Below, in pieces: positions 20,749-29,428 of a stretch of 64,000 bases of DNA. The position numbers and the translations under genes are program-made. The notes under the pieces are model-generated. The model worked only from the letters and a program-made list of their open reading frames with translations. It was not told where the DNA came from and made no database searches. This stretch comes from Pictodentalium vernedei (lineage: Eukaryota > Mollusca > Scaphopoda > Dentaliida > Dentaliidae), in assembly GCA_031216915.1 (NCBI GenBank), contig CM062297.1:529378971-529442970 (forward strand). The letters run 5' to 3'. Position 1 is the first letter of the stretch. The number at the start of each line of letters is the position of its first letter.

Positions 20749-20976
20749 AGAATGACTTTTGGCGGCAGTTTCGAGACCTCCTTGACACTACGCATGCGCA
20801 GTGGAGTAAAAGTATGGAGGACCATATAGGACATGTAATTTTCGGTTTTAGATGCAAATTTTGGGGATTGGGGGGTAAAATTTGCGTTTGGCCCTAAATA
20901 TTTTAGAGTTAGCACCAGCTAAGTCTGGGTCATTGGTAAGTATAAAAAATATATAAATTACTATAAATTTTTTAAC
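20749..20976. repeat. Right inverted terminal repeat of B2
   Basis: 228 bp ending ...TTTTTTAAC. NRF-1-like site ACTACGCATGCGCAGT at 20787-20802. The GGCGCC palindrome is decayed to TTGGCGGCAG, as in the left ITR of the same copy. Confidence 0.88.
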
Positions 20977-21021
20977 TTTTTCAAATGTTTTAGATTTTAT
21001 TATTTTTTTATTGTATCTCAC

Positions 21022-21098
21022 AAAAACATAACTTATGACTCCACATTGGAACAAGCACTTTGAGCTCATTCCAATGACTGGTCATAAGCTATGTTTTT
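21022..21098. repeat. Hairpin-forming inverted repeat
   Basis: AAAAACATAACTTATGAC and CATTGGAA on the left pair with TTCCAATG and GTCATAAGCTATGTTTTT on the right, around a loop of about 20 bases. The stem is imperfect, about 28-30 bp. It may be a small palindromic repeat; no gene or terminator context exists. Confidence 0.6.
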
Positions 21099-21230
21099 TC
21101 AGGTAATAAATGGTCATAAGGTTGGTTTCTAGGCAACAAAAGATCTTGCAGGGTACCTAGACTGCACATTCTGGGAGTGGTTAAGAATGCAAAAATTATG
21201 TGCTTCATAAAATAAGAATATCATGAAAAA

Positions 21231-21360
21231 GTTTGTCTCAGAATGTTTGCCAGAGTGAAGGGGTAAGAAAAGGAACAGCTCACAGGAATCAGGTTGTTCT
21301 CAGAATGTTTGGCAGAGTGAAGGAGTAAGAAAAGGAACAGCCCACAGAGATCAAGTTGTT
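21231..21360. repeat. Two-unit tandem duplication
   Basis: Two units of about 62-67 bp, each with TCTCAGAATGTTTG (or GTTCTCAGAATG), CAGAGTGAAGG and TAAGAAAAGGAACAGC. They lie between copy B2 and the repeat array. No coding potential. Confidence 0.75.
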
Positions 21361-21524
21361 AGAGTGTTATTGAACATGCTCCTGTCAAGTTGGCAAATTC
21401 ATGTTCTCCTTCACTGGTATTGTTGGGCCCGGTGTGCCTCGATATCTCCCCCCCCCCCCCCCCCCCGACATCTTCCCCCGGGGGAGTACCTAGAGAGAAC
21501 CACCGAGCAATGGCGAGCAACTGT

Positions 21525-21718
21525 CAGATTCCCCAACGTACTAATTCCACACAAGCAGGGTTAACATTGATCGAAGACAAGTGCATCATCGACGTGCAGT
21601 ACGCCATAGTACACAATGCCACCATTCTCCCATGTGGGCAGTTGGGATTAAGAGTCTTATCCAAGGTCACAATGCGGTTGCTTGCAGCCTGCATCGCTTC
21701 CAACTGAGCCACCACACT
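21525..21718 (-). repeat. Possible tRNA-derived SINE remnant
   Basis: On the minus strand the sequence begins GGAGTGTGGTGGCTCAGTTGG, in which TGGCTCAGTTGG fits the box A promoter of tRNA-derived SINEs. Related TGAGCCACCAC segments are common in dispersed animal repeats. No good box B is visible. The overlapping minus-strand frame (21524-21835) is probably not a gene. Confidence 0.35.
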
Positions 21719-22039
21719 CCCAGGAAGATATATATTTAGGCTTTTCCCCCTGGAAAAGACTATTGTTTTTCTACGGATTATTAATTTTTTTTTTTTTGGT
21801 GGTGGGTGAGGGTCCATACATTTTGTCCGTACCATTCAGACACCATTTTTGAACCGATTTTCACACAATTTTGCACACGCATAGAAGGGCACAAAATTTA
21901 TAGATGTACCGAAGCGGATTTTTCGATTTAACCCTTATTTTGCCAGAATTGAAAAAAAAACTCAAAATTAAGGTTTCTAGGCACTTTCTCGAAACCGCGT
22001 CTTGTAAATTTTTTTAAATATTCATCATTGTTAGACCTG

Positions 22040-24250
22040 TCCGTGACACGACCATTCATATACAAGAGATATTAGGCGATGCATATGTTAACCATCCACA
22101 GACTGCCAAACATCGAAATTTTGATAAAATGGGCTGTTTTCGGGCCCCCACAGCACCCAAACGATACACGAGAGATAAACATAACTTCATTTATTGGAAG
22201 TGAGATTGATCATGGATCATTTTTGCAAGTAATAAGGGTATTCAAAAAACAAAGCATTAACCTGTTTTGGGCTGGTTAAACTACAACACCCCTCAAATGC
22301 TAAAAAACTCATGTTTTCTGTGGATTTCTCTAAACGAGTCTTGTAGATTTTCAAGAAAAATTGGCCACACGCAGGTCTTGATGTGATAATACAAGTTGCA
22401 TGGACAAAATGTTCCGGTCAGCATTTGTTAACCCTCCACGGGCTGCTAAAGGTCAAAATTGTGATAAAATGTGCTGTTTTTGGACACCAACAGCACCCAA
22501 TGGGTACGCCACAAAGAAAAGTGCCTTCTTTTATTGAGTGCAAAATTTATACGGAAACATTTTTGTAAGTAGTAAGGGTATTCAAAAGTCAAAGTCTTTT
22601 TGGGCAGGCTAAGGAGAGATACCCCTTAAAGCTTAAAATTCCCATTTTCTGTGGATCTGTCTAAAAGCAACTTGTAGGTTTTCAAGAAAAAATGGTTATT
22701 CACGGGACTTTGGGTAACATTACAAGTTGCATGGACAAAATATTGCGTTGAGCGTTTATTAACCCTCTACAGGCTGCCAAGCATCATAATTTTGTTGAAA
22801 TGGGCTGTTTTCGGACACGCACGCACAGCACCCAATGCATACCGGAGAGATAAACATAATCACCTATGTTGGAAGTGGAATTCACAGAGGACCATTTTCG
22901 TAAGTAATAAGGGTATTCAAAAAACCATGCGTTAACCCCTGTGGGTGGTAACAGTGATACCCATCAAAAGCTTAAAAAAATCATGTTTTCCCTGGATTTC
23001 TTTACAAACATCTTGAAGGTTTTCAAGAGAAAATGGACATTGATATGTTTTGGTGTCACATTACCAGTTGCATGGATAAAATATTCCGGTAAGCATTTGT
23101 TAACCCTCCATGGGCTGCTAAATGTCAAAATTTTGAAAAAATAGTCTGTTTTTGGACACCAACAACATCAAATTTGAACGCCACAGAGAAACTTCTTTTA
23201 CCGGACGTAAAACTGATAGGGAAAATTTTTTGTAAATAGTAAGGGTATTCAAAAATCAAGGTCTTCAGGAGATATATCCCTTAAAAGCTTAAAATTCCCA
23301 TTTTCTGTGGATTTCTCCAAAAAATCTAGTAAGTTTTCAAGAATAATTGACCATTCGCAGGTCTTGGAGTGACATTACAAGTTGCATGGACAAAATATCC
23401 CGGTAAGCATTTGTTAACCCTCCAGAGGCTGCCAAGCATAGACATTTTCAGAAAATGGGCTGGTCTTGGGCACCCATAACACCCAATATGTACCTGCGAG
23501 ATAAACATGACCTCCTTCATTGGAAGTGGAATTCACCAAGGATCATTTTTGTAAGTAATGAAGGTATTCAAAAAACCAAACATTAACCTGTTTAGGGCTG
23601 GTTACAGAGCGATACCCCTCAAAAGGTTAAAAATTCATGTTATCCGAGGATTTCTCTAAAACCATCTCGTAGATTTTCAAGAAAAATTGGCCATTCTCAG
23701 ATCTTAGTGTGACATTACAAGCTGCATGTACAAAATATTCCTGTCAGCATTTGTTAACCCTATGCAGGTTCTCAAACATCAAAATTTTGATAAAATGGGC
23801 TGTGTTTGCGTAGACACAGCACCAAAAGTTAAGAGGAGAGATCAACATAAGTGGAAGTAGAATTCACTGAGAATTATTTTTGTAAGTTAACTATAAGGGT
23901 ATTCAAAAACAACCCTTAACCCGTTTTGGGCTGCATAAACAATGATACCCATCAAAAGCTTAAATTCAAGTTCTCGATGGGTTTCTCTGAAAACATCTTG
24001 GAAGATTTTAAAGAAAAAATGGCTATTCGCAGTTCTTGCTGTGACATTACAAGTTGATTGGAAAAATATTCCTGTTAGCGCTTGTTAACCCTCTACAACT
24101 GCCAGACATCAATATTTTGGATACATTTTAGATAAAATGGACCATTTTCAAATAGCCACAGCACTCAGTGGGTATGTGTCAAACAAACATAACTCTTTTT
24201 GTCAGTCATTAACTTGTCGGACGACGATATTGATATTAACCCTCTCCATC
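22040..24250. repeat. Tandem array of diverged units of about 335 bp
   Basis: A motif TTAACCCTCC or a close variant recurs at 22088, 22428, 22759, 23100, 23414, 23754 and 24085, spacings 340, 331, 341, 314, 340 and 331. Each unit carries TTACAAGTTGCATGGACAAA, a GGGCTG block, CAGCACCCAA, AAGGGTATTCAAAA and GTTTTCAAGAAAAA. Units are clearly diverged, so the array is old. No open frame is conserved between units. Confidence 0.85.
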
Positions 24251-24311
24251 ATTAATGATGATTTTTACCTCAATATTTTTTTATCAAACTGTGTCATTTG
24301 AGACTACTATA

Positions 24312-24842
24312 TAGAGCTGGGAGGTTAACCGAAAAACAACTCGGTTTCGATTATGAAAAATAACCGAGATCGACAATAAACTGAAAAACCGACTTTCTCT
24401 GTTATTTGAATGTCACGTGAGAATTACGTTTTTACGTGTTTTTTTCTGAAACAATGGCGGCAATTACGGTTGAGAAGAGCCCTATATGGGAACACTTTAT
24501 CAAAACTGATAAAACTTCAATGTCGGCTGAGTGTATTAACCCAATTTCCGCTAGTGACTCATTGTGTTAGCTACAAATTATTTTTAATTAACTTCAGCAG
24601 AGACCGCAAGAGTTCGTCCTTAAAGTTTGTTTATATTATTCCCAAGTGTCAACGACTCGACAAAGTTTTTACACACTCAGGGAGAGTTTATTCAATCATT
24701 ATTTAGTTGATACAACTTAATTTTTTTCTGTTATTTTGGTTTAGAATCTGTTTAATAAAAAAAACGAAACCATAATCCGACTCTTATTAAAAACCGAGTT
24801 GTAACCGAAACCGACCTAAAATTCAATAACCTCCCAGCTCTA
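24312..24842. mobile_element. hAT-type non-autonomous transposon, 531 bp
   Basis: It starts TAGAGCTGGGAGGTTA and ends TAACCTCCCAGCTCTA. Inner CGGTTT/AAACCG blocks also pair. It is flanked by a perfect 8-bp duplication CTACTATA (24304-24311 and 24843-24850). An 8-bp duplication with YAGAGCTGGG ends is characteristic of the hAT superfamily. No transposase frame is present. The frame at 24410-24706 lies inside it and has no recognisable domain. Confidence 0.9.
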
Positions 24843-24850
24843 CTACTATA

Positions 24851-25858
24851 CCTACCTTTCTCATAACATAAATAAAGGAACTTCAGTGAGACAGTTAAAA
24901 ACAATTCATCAGACACTCTTGGGTCATAAAAAATCATGGAATCTCATCTGGAAAAGCCATGATTATCCAGAATCATAAAGTCTAGTTATTTTAATGAGAT
25001 ACTATTAAATCTTATCTACTGAATTACAATTAGCCATTCCTACAATCTTTGTAACAGTTTTTCAGATTTTGACAGATATCTTCCCACTCACCCCTGTCAA
25101 AATATTTATCAACCATGAAAACAAATTTTGGAATGCTGTACTAATATGTGTACACTAATGAATTAGAAACAGCATATTTGAACACTAATGAATTAGAAAC
25201 AGCTTTTCTTAGAATCTTTGTAACCTTTATTTTAGATTTTGACAGGGTGAGGAGGAATATGAACTGTTTCTGAAATTCATTCAAAATATTTCTCACCCTA
25301 ATTTATTCCACATTTTGTTACTTTTTCCTGAGTAATTTTATACAAGGATTTAGCTGTTTAATGTCAAATGTAATCAAATATTGTGAAATAATAGTAAAAG
25401 AAACAAAATTAGATGAATACATTTAAAAATTTAGGTGGGAGGAAGATATCTAATGGGGGGGGGGGGGGGGGGGTGGGTGGCTGGGGAAGATGCCTAAAGG
25501 GAGGAAAGATATCCTGCCACTACAATTCGTGAAAATTTTACTCGTGACAACATTGGTCAAAAAGTATACAATTCACAGAGGGAAATGAAATTGGTTATAT
25601 GTCTTCAAATTTTACTTATTTTAATAACAGGAGATTTCATGTCCTGGGCAGGAATATTCGCTGGCAGCATTGAAGGAGTTAAACTCAAATCAATACATTT
25701 CTAAATTGAAAATTACACTATTTCCTATCATACTTATTCTTCTTTGTGAATAGAAATTGTAAATGGTCATCACACTTATGAGAAAACAGTAAATCAGAAA
25801 ATATCAGATTGCACTCACAGCAATATTTCTTAGCTAATAGGTTTTCTCGCTGCCTTTT
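24851..25858. other. AT-rich spacer, no gene seen
   Basis: About 1.0 kb of probably intronic or intergenic DNA. It contains a short duplicated segment (ACTAATGAATTAGAAACAGC at about 25155 and 25184) and a run of 19 G at 25455-25473. I find no splice-bounded open frame and no repeat shared with the rest of the window. Confidence 0.5.
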
Positions 25859-26236
25859 TTAGCTCACCTGACTTTCAGTCAGGAGAGCTATAGTGATCAC
25901 TCACCATCCATCGTCCGTGAACATGGTGTTTGCGACTTCTCCTCCCAAACCACTGAACCAGTTTTATTGATATTTGAGATAATAGTCTGTTATGACATCG
26001 CAATTTGATTTTGTTCAAATCAAGTTGCCTCGCCCATTGGTAGGGCCACACCCAAAAAGTGTTCTGAAATCTTAAAAAATCTTCTTCTCATGAACCAGCA
26101 GTATCAGAGACTTGATATTTGGTGTGCAGCTTCCTTTTGAGGTGTAGACTCAGATTTGTTCAAGAGAAGTTTGTGGGGCTATATTTGGCGTCGTAATGGG
26201 AGGGGCAAGAATATTTGCCCCTCCCAAAATTTCTAT

Positions 26237-26439
26237 ATTTTTATAATGTACCAATGACCCAGACTTAGCTGGTGCTAACTCTAAAAAATCCAGGGCCAAA
26301 CACAAATTTTGCCCCCCAATCCCCAAAATTTGCATCTAAAACCAAAAGAAATCATGTCCTATAGGACCTCCATACTTTGCCCTTACTGTGCATGCGCAGT
26401 GTCAAGGACGTTCCGAAATTGGCGCCAATTATTATTCTC
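26237..26439. repeat. Left inverted terminal repeat of C
   Basis: 203 bp starting ATTTTTATAATGTACC and carrying GACCCAGACTTAGCTGG, a C-rich block, the NRF-1-like site and ATTGGCGCCAAT (26418-26429). It is inverted relative to 33145-33372, which is longer at its outer end. Left and right outer ends are brought together in the ICR. Confidence 0.92.
26385..26400. promoter_or_regulatory. NRF-1-like palindrome in left ITR of C
   Basis: ACTGTGCATGCGCAGT, one mismatch from the perfect palindrome. It lies about 0.93 kb before the gag ATG and 18 bp before the ATTGGCGCCAAT dyad. A promoter in the left ITR is expected for DIRS elements; the factor is inferred from the motif. Confidence 0.5.
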
Positions 26440-27325
26440 TGTTTGGCCCTTCATCAGTCAACATCTCACTGATCTTTGTGCTTGTAAATCTCAGTTTAAA
26501 GGATGCCAGACACATAATTATTGGAGAAATGGTGATTCTAAGGAGGATATAGAAGGAGGAGAGGAAAAAGGAGTGACAAAAAATAATCAGGGCTGTACTT
26601 AAAATTTTTTATGAAATTATGTTAAGTTGCCTATTTTCGAGGCATGGGCCTCTTGTTGTCATTCTTGCTAAAAAGTTGCACTGCTTATTCAGTGTTTCCT
26701 CTCCCCTGGTCTTCTAAGTCCCCCCTTGCAATTCTCCCATGCTTTTGGCATATTTTTGAGAAAGATCATTTCTAAATTCTCTTGGGAGAGTTGCTTGGTT
26801 ACAGAATGTTTTCTGTTATTTTCCCCATAGTTACGTTTTCACCCATGGGTGTATAATCGTTGTGTTCTGCATCTTCCATCTGATGTTCTGCAGATTCTCC
26901 CCTGGGAGTCTCTGTCTTGCATCAGATAGAGTGTAATTTTGATGACTGATTTCGGGCCAGTTTTGTCAGTGCCTGGAGTCATGTTTTCTGGTGTTTTTAC
27001 ACTGTTTGTTTACATTGGCAACAGTCTCTTTTGAGGGGGGCTGTTTGCCTTTGGAGTAGTTTATCTCACTATAAGATACATTTTTATTATCCGTAAGTGT
27101 TGCATTAATTATTTAATATAAATTTAAAATTTTTGACCACACTTAGCCATCGGATCCATTGGGGCTCAACGTTACTTTTCAGAAACTTGGGCTTCGCTGA
27201 AAAAATATTTTTCAAAAATTATTTTGATTTGCAATTGTTTTTTCATTATTAATGGATCATGTTATTATGTATCTTTGTGTCAGGGGTTTGTGCGAGTAAC
27301 TAGGACTTTTTGTTGACTTTTCACA
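26440..27325 (+). other. Leader of copy C
   Basis: 886 bp between the left ITR and the gag ATG, conserved in order in B1, B2, D, E and F. Landmarks: AAATCTCAGTTTAAAGGATG, CAGGGCTGTACTT, CTCCCATGCTTTTGGC, a hairpin at 26878-26927 (ATCTGATG pairing with CATCAGAT) and TTTTTGACCACACTTAG. No open frame is shared between copies. Probably the untranslated RNA leader, with possible packaging or priming signals. Confidence 0.6.
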
Positions 27326-29428
27326 ATGAAAGGATATTGTTCAAATTGTAATAGGAAGAAATCTTCCTCTGACTTTCATGATCATTGTATTAATTGTAGT
27401 CAGTGTTCTCGCACTAATCCCTGTTCTATATGTCAATATTGGGATGACAAACATTGGAAACGTGTGTCACGATATGTTGTTAGTGGAGAAAGGGCTATGC
27501 CGGCTCTTTCTCCGCAAGGTCACTCTACTCTCTCAGTTTCTATTTCAGAGGAACAAGAACAGGGTGATGTTTCCATGTTATCTTCCGCAAGTGCACTTCC
27601 GTCGTCACAAATGAATACAGAGCTAGCTGCAAAAGTGCTCATGGAGATTAAACAAATGTCGTCCGCTAGCTCGCCCGGTGTAGCGTTCATTCACCGAATG
27701 GTTCGGCAGCCGGGTTCGTCCGATGCGGTCCAGGAGGAAATGTTGGGTGATGCGAGCACTATAAACATTCAACGTGCACACCCAGTGACGGCGGATAGTA
27801 GGCGAGATCGGAGGAAGCCTTTGAGTCCGGTTCCTAGCTCGTCCAGGTCCAGCCGGGCCGCGAGCGAGAGAGGCCCCTCTCTCGTACAACAACATCTGGG
27901 ACCAGATGTTGTGGTACAAAATGTGTCGCAAGCGGAGCACACGTCCGTCGCTCGGGACGTTCCGTTGTATAGGCAGTCCGCGGAGACTGCTCAGGCTTCT
28001 TCCTCTCGTCAGCGCACACGATTGCACCTTGGCTACGTGACCGCCGATATTTTGCCAGCTTCGCCGATCAGGGATTCTTCGGCGACCAGGTCACACCATC
28101 CGGTAGCCAGGGACACGAGGCCAATGGACTCCGGACGTTCGCATAGGAAGAGTATGCGGGAGTCATCAGATGCGGAGCTGCCCTCAGCGAAGCAGCGAAA
28201 GACTGCGCCTCCGCAGGCCTCGTTGTCGGACGTACTTGTGCAGATAGCACAACTTATCGCAGCATCCCAGCAACCGACAGAAACGGTGTCGGATCGGGAA
28301 TTATCCGACGGCGCTGGGTCGGTACGCTCCGCCGAAGCATCGGGGGCGGACGACCGGGAGCATCATGAGGTCCGACCGGATGGTGAAAGGGATACGGATG
28401 ACTTGGAGCTATCCCTCTCGGAACAACATAAAGCTGCCGTGGACTTCATCCGGCACTTTCTCCCTCAAGTTGTTCCGTCGGGCCAGACTGCTGCGGTTCC
28501 GGACAAGAGGATTATAGCGTCATTGGACTCTGATTTCTTTGAGCGGTTCAGGGACATCGCTCCCGAGTTTCCGTCTCAGTCCAATAATGTTGCAAGAACA
28601 TTTGAATTATTGAACGACGCTATATTCAAACTTGCTTCCAAAACGGGAAAAGCAGGTTTCTTGTCCGCCAATACTCTCAACCTGCCTTTCATTAATGCAA
28701 GGAATAAATTCGACACGGCAGGACAGGGTATCCCGAGAGTTCCTCTGCGTATGGACGACGAAGCGGAAGACTTAGAGTTATCATTACCGTCGTCGGCGTC
28801 TATTCCAACCGCGGTGTTGGAAACAACTATTTCGTCTAACAGAGCCAGTTTAGATGCCTTATCTTACGCAGATCACCTTACTAAGGCGTTATCACTGCGC
28901 CTTCAAGGGAAAGAATTTCAGGATATACAATCCTCTTTAAGACTTCTTTCAAGGGCAGTAGCTTATTCCACGTGTAACTCCGCCCTTTCAGTGGCAAACC
29001 TGGAGTTGGTTAGACGTGACGCAGCCCTAGCTACATCCACACTCGTGGATACTAAGGTGAAGAACTCTCTCAGAGTCGCTTCGGTCTCCGGAGAACTTCT
29101 CTTTGACGGCAAGCTTTCTGCAATTTACAATAAAATTACAAAGAAAGCTTCGGATACTCTGCTGTTCAAATCTGCTTCTAAGAAGTCGGACACGGCAGAT
29201 AAGAGTAAGACAGGCACTTCTGGGTCTAATGCGCCCAAGAGAGGTTCCTATAGAGGTTCCGGTGCGTCCTCTTGGTCTTATTCAAGAGACCGTCAAGGTA
29301 GCGACTCACGTTCGGGACGTCCTTCGGGCCGGGACAACCGGTCGGACGCCCCGAGGTCGACGGGACGAGGTGCGGGTCGGGGAGGACGTGGTTTCTCCTG
29401 CCGCAGGCCTCGCAGGTCCAGGAGGTGA
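27326..29428 (+). CDS. Gag protein of copy C, intact
   Basis: 700 codons from the ATG after TTTTCACA to TGA. The N terminus has a Cys/His-rich, probably zinc-binding module: Cys at 5, 8, 21, 24, 27, 33 and 36 with His at 18 and 20. A long Ser/Arg/Pro-rich, probably disordered region follows to about residue 340. A mainly helical block (LSEQHKAAVDFIRHFLPQVV onward, about 360-600) is the best candidate for the capsid-like core. The C terminus is basic and Gly/Arg/Ser-rich (SGRDNRSDAPRSTGRGAGRG), suited to RNA binding. Role: packaging of the element RNA. Its 3' end overlaps the RT frame by up to 326 bp. The start is supported by conservation in B1 and E. It is the only full-length open gag in the window. 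Confidence 0.9.
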   Translation: MKGYCSNCNRKKSSSDFHDHCINCSQCSRTNPCSICQYWDDKHWKRVSRYVVSGERAMPALSPQGHSTLSVSISEEQEQGDVSMLSSASALPSSQMNTELAAKVLMEIKQMSSASSPGVAFIHRMVRQPGSSDAVQEEMLGDASTINIQRAHPVTADSRRDRRKPLSPVPSSSRSSRAASERGPSLVQQHLGPDVVVQNVSQAEHTSVARDVPLYRQSAETAQASSSRQRTRLHLGYVTADILPASPIRDSSATRSHHPVARDTRPMDSGRSHRKSMRESSDAELPSAKQRKTAPPQASLSDVLVQIAQLIAASQQPTETVSDRELSDGAGSVRSAEASGADDREHHEVRPDGERDTDDLELSLSEQHKAAVDFIRHFLPQVVPSGQTAAVPDKRIIASLDSDFFERFRDIAPEFPSQSNNVARTFELLNDAIFKLASKTGKAGFLSANTLNLPFINARNKFDTAGQGIPRVPLRMDDEAEDLELSLPSSASIPTAVLETTISSNRASLDALSYADHLTKALSLRLQGKEFQDIQSSLRLLSRAVAYSTCNSALSVANLELVRRDAALATSTLVDTKVKNSLRVASVSGELLFDGKLSAIYNKITKKASDTLLFKSASKKSDTADKSKTGTSGSNAPKRGSYRGSGASSWSYSRDRQGSDSRSGRPSGRDNRSDAPRSTGRGAGRGGRGFSCRRPRRSRR
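27889..27912. repeat. 24-bp dyad inside gag (copy C)
   Basis: ACAACATCTGG and CCAGATGTTGT flank the dinucleotide GA. The same dyad lies at 408-431 (A), 9251-9274 (B1), 16846-16869 (B2), 44019-44042 (D) and about 55115-55138 (E), with central dinucleotides GA, GG, GC, CC and GC. It encodes the QHLGPDVV stretch of Gag. It could be an RNA stem-loop signal. Confidence 0.75.

Larger units (their letters stand above)
14410..20976 (+). mobile_element. DIRS-type retrotransposon copy B2 (decayed, lacks YR)
   Basis: A 6.6-kb copy inserted exactly at the right end of B1. Left ITR 14410-14610, leader 14611-15499, gag remnant 15500-18366 with a large tandem duplication, RT-RNase H remnant to about 20165 with a 157-bp tandem duplication, then a direct jump to the tail (about 20170-20586), ICR 20587-20673, right ITR 20749-20976. 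The YR gene is missing. Right flank TTT. All frames are broken. Confidence 0.9.

Noticed and set aside
21524..21835. Minus-strand 103-residue gene
   Set aside because: Overlaps a dispersed-repeat-like segment with a tRNA box A; more likely a SINE remnant.
24410..24706. 98-residue gene inside the 531-bp hAT element
   Set aside because: No similarity to hAT transposases visible, and the element is bounded and too small; treated as chance.
28068..28250. Minus-strand frames within gag and RT (also 211-438, 528-840, 1156-1539, 55598-56341)
   Set aside because: Shadows of the + strand genes; no recognised domain and interrupted in other copies.
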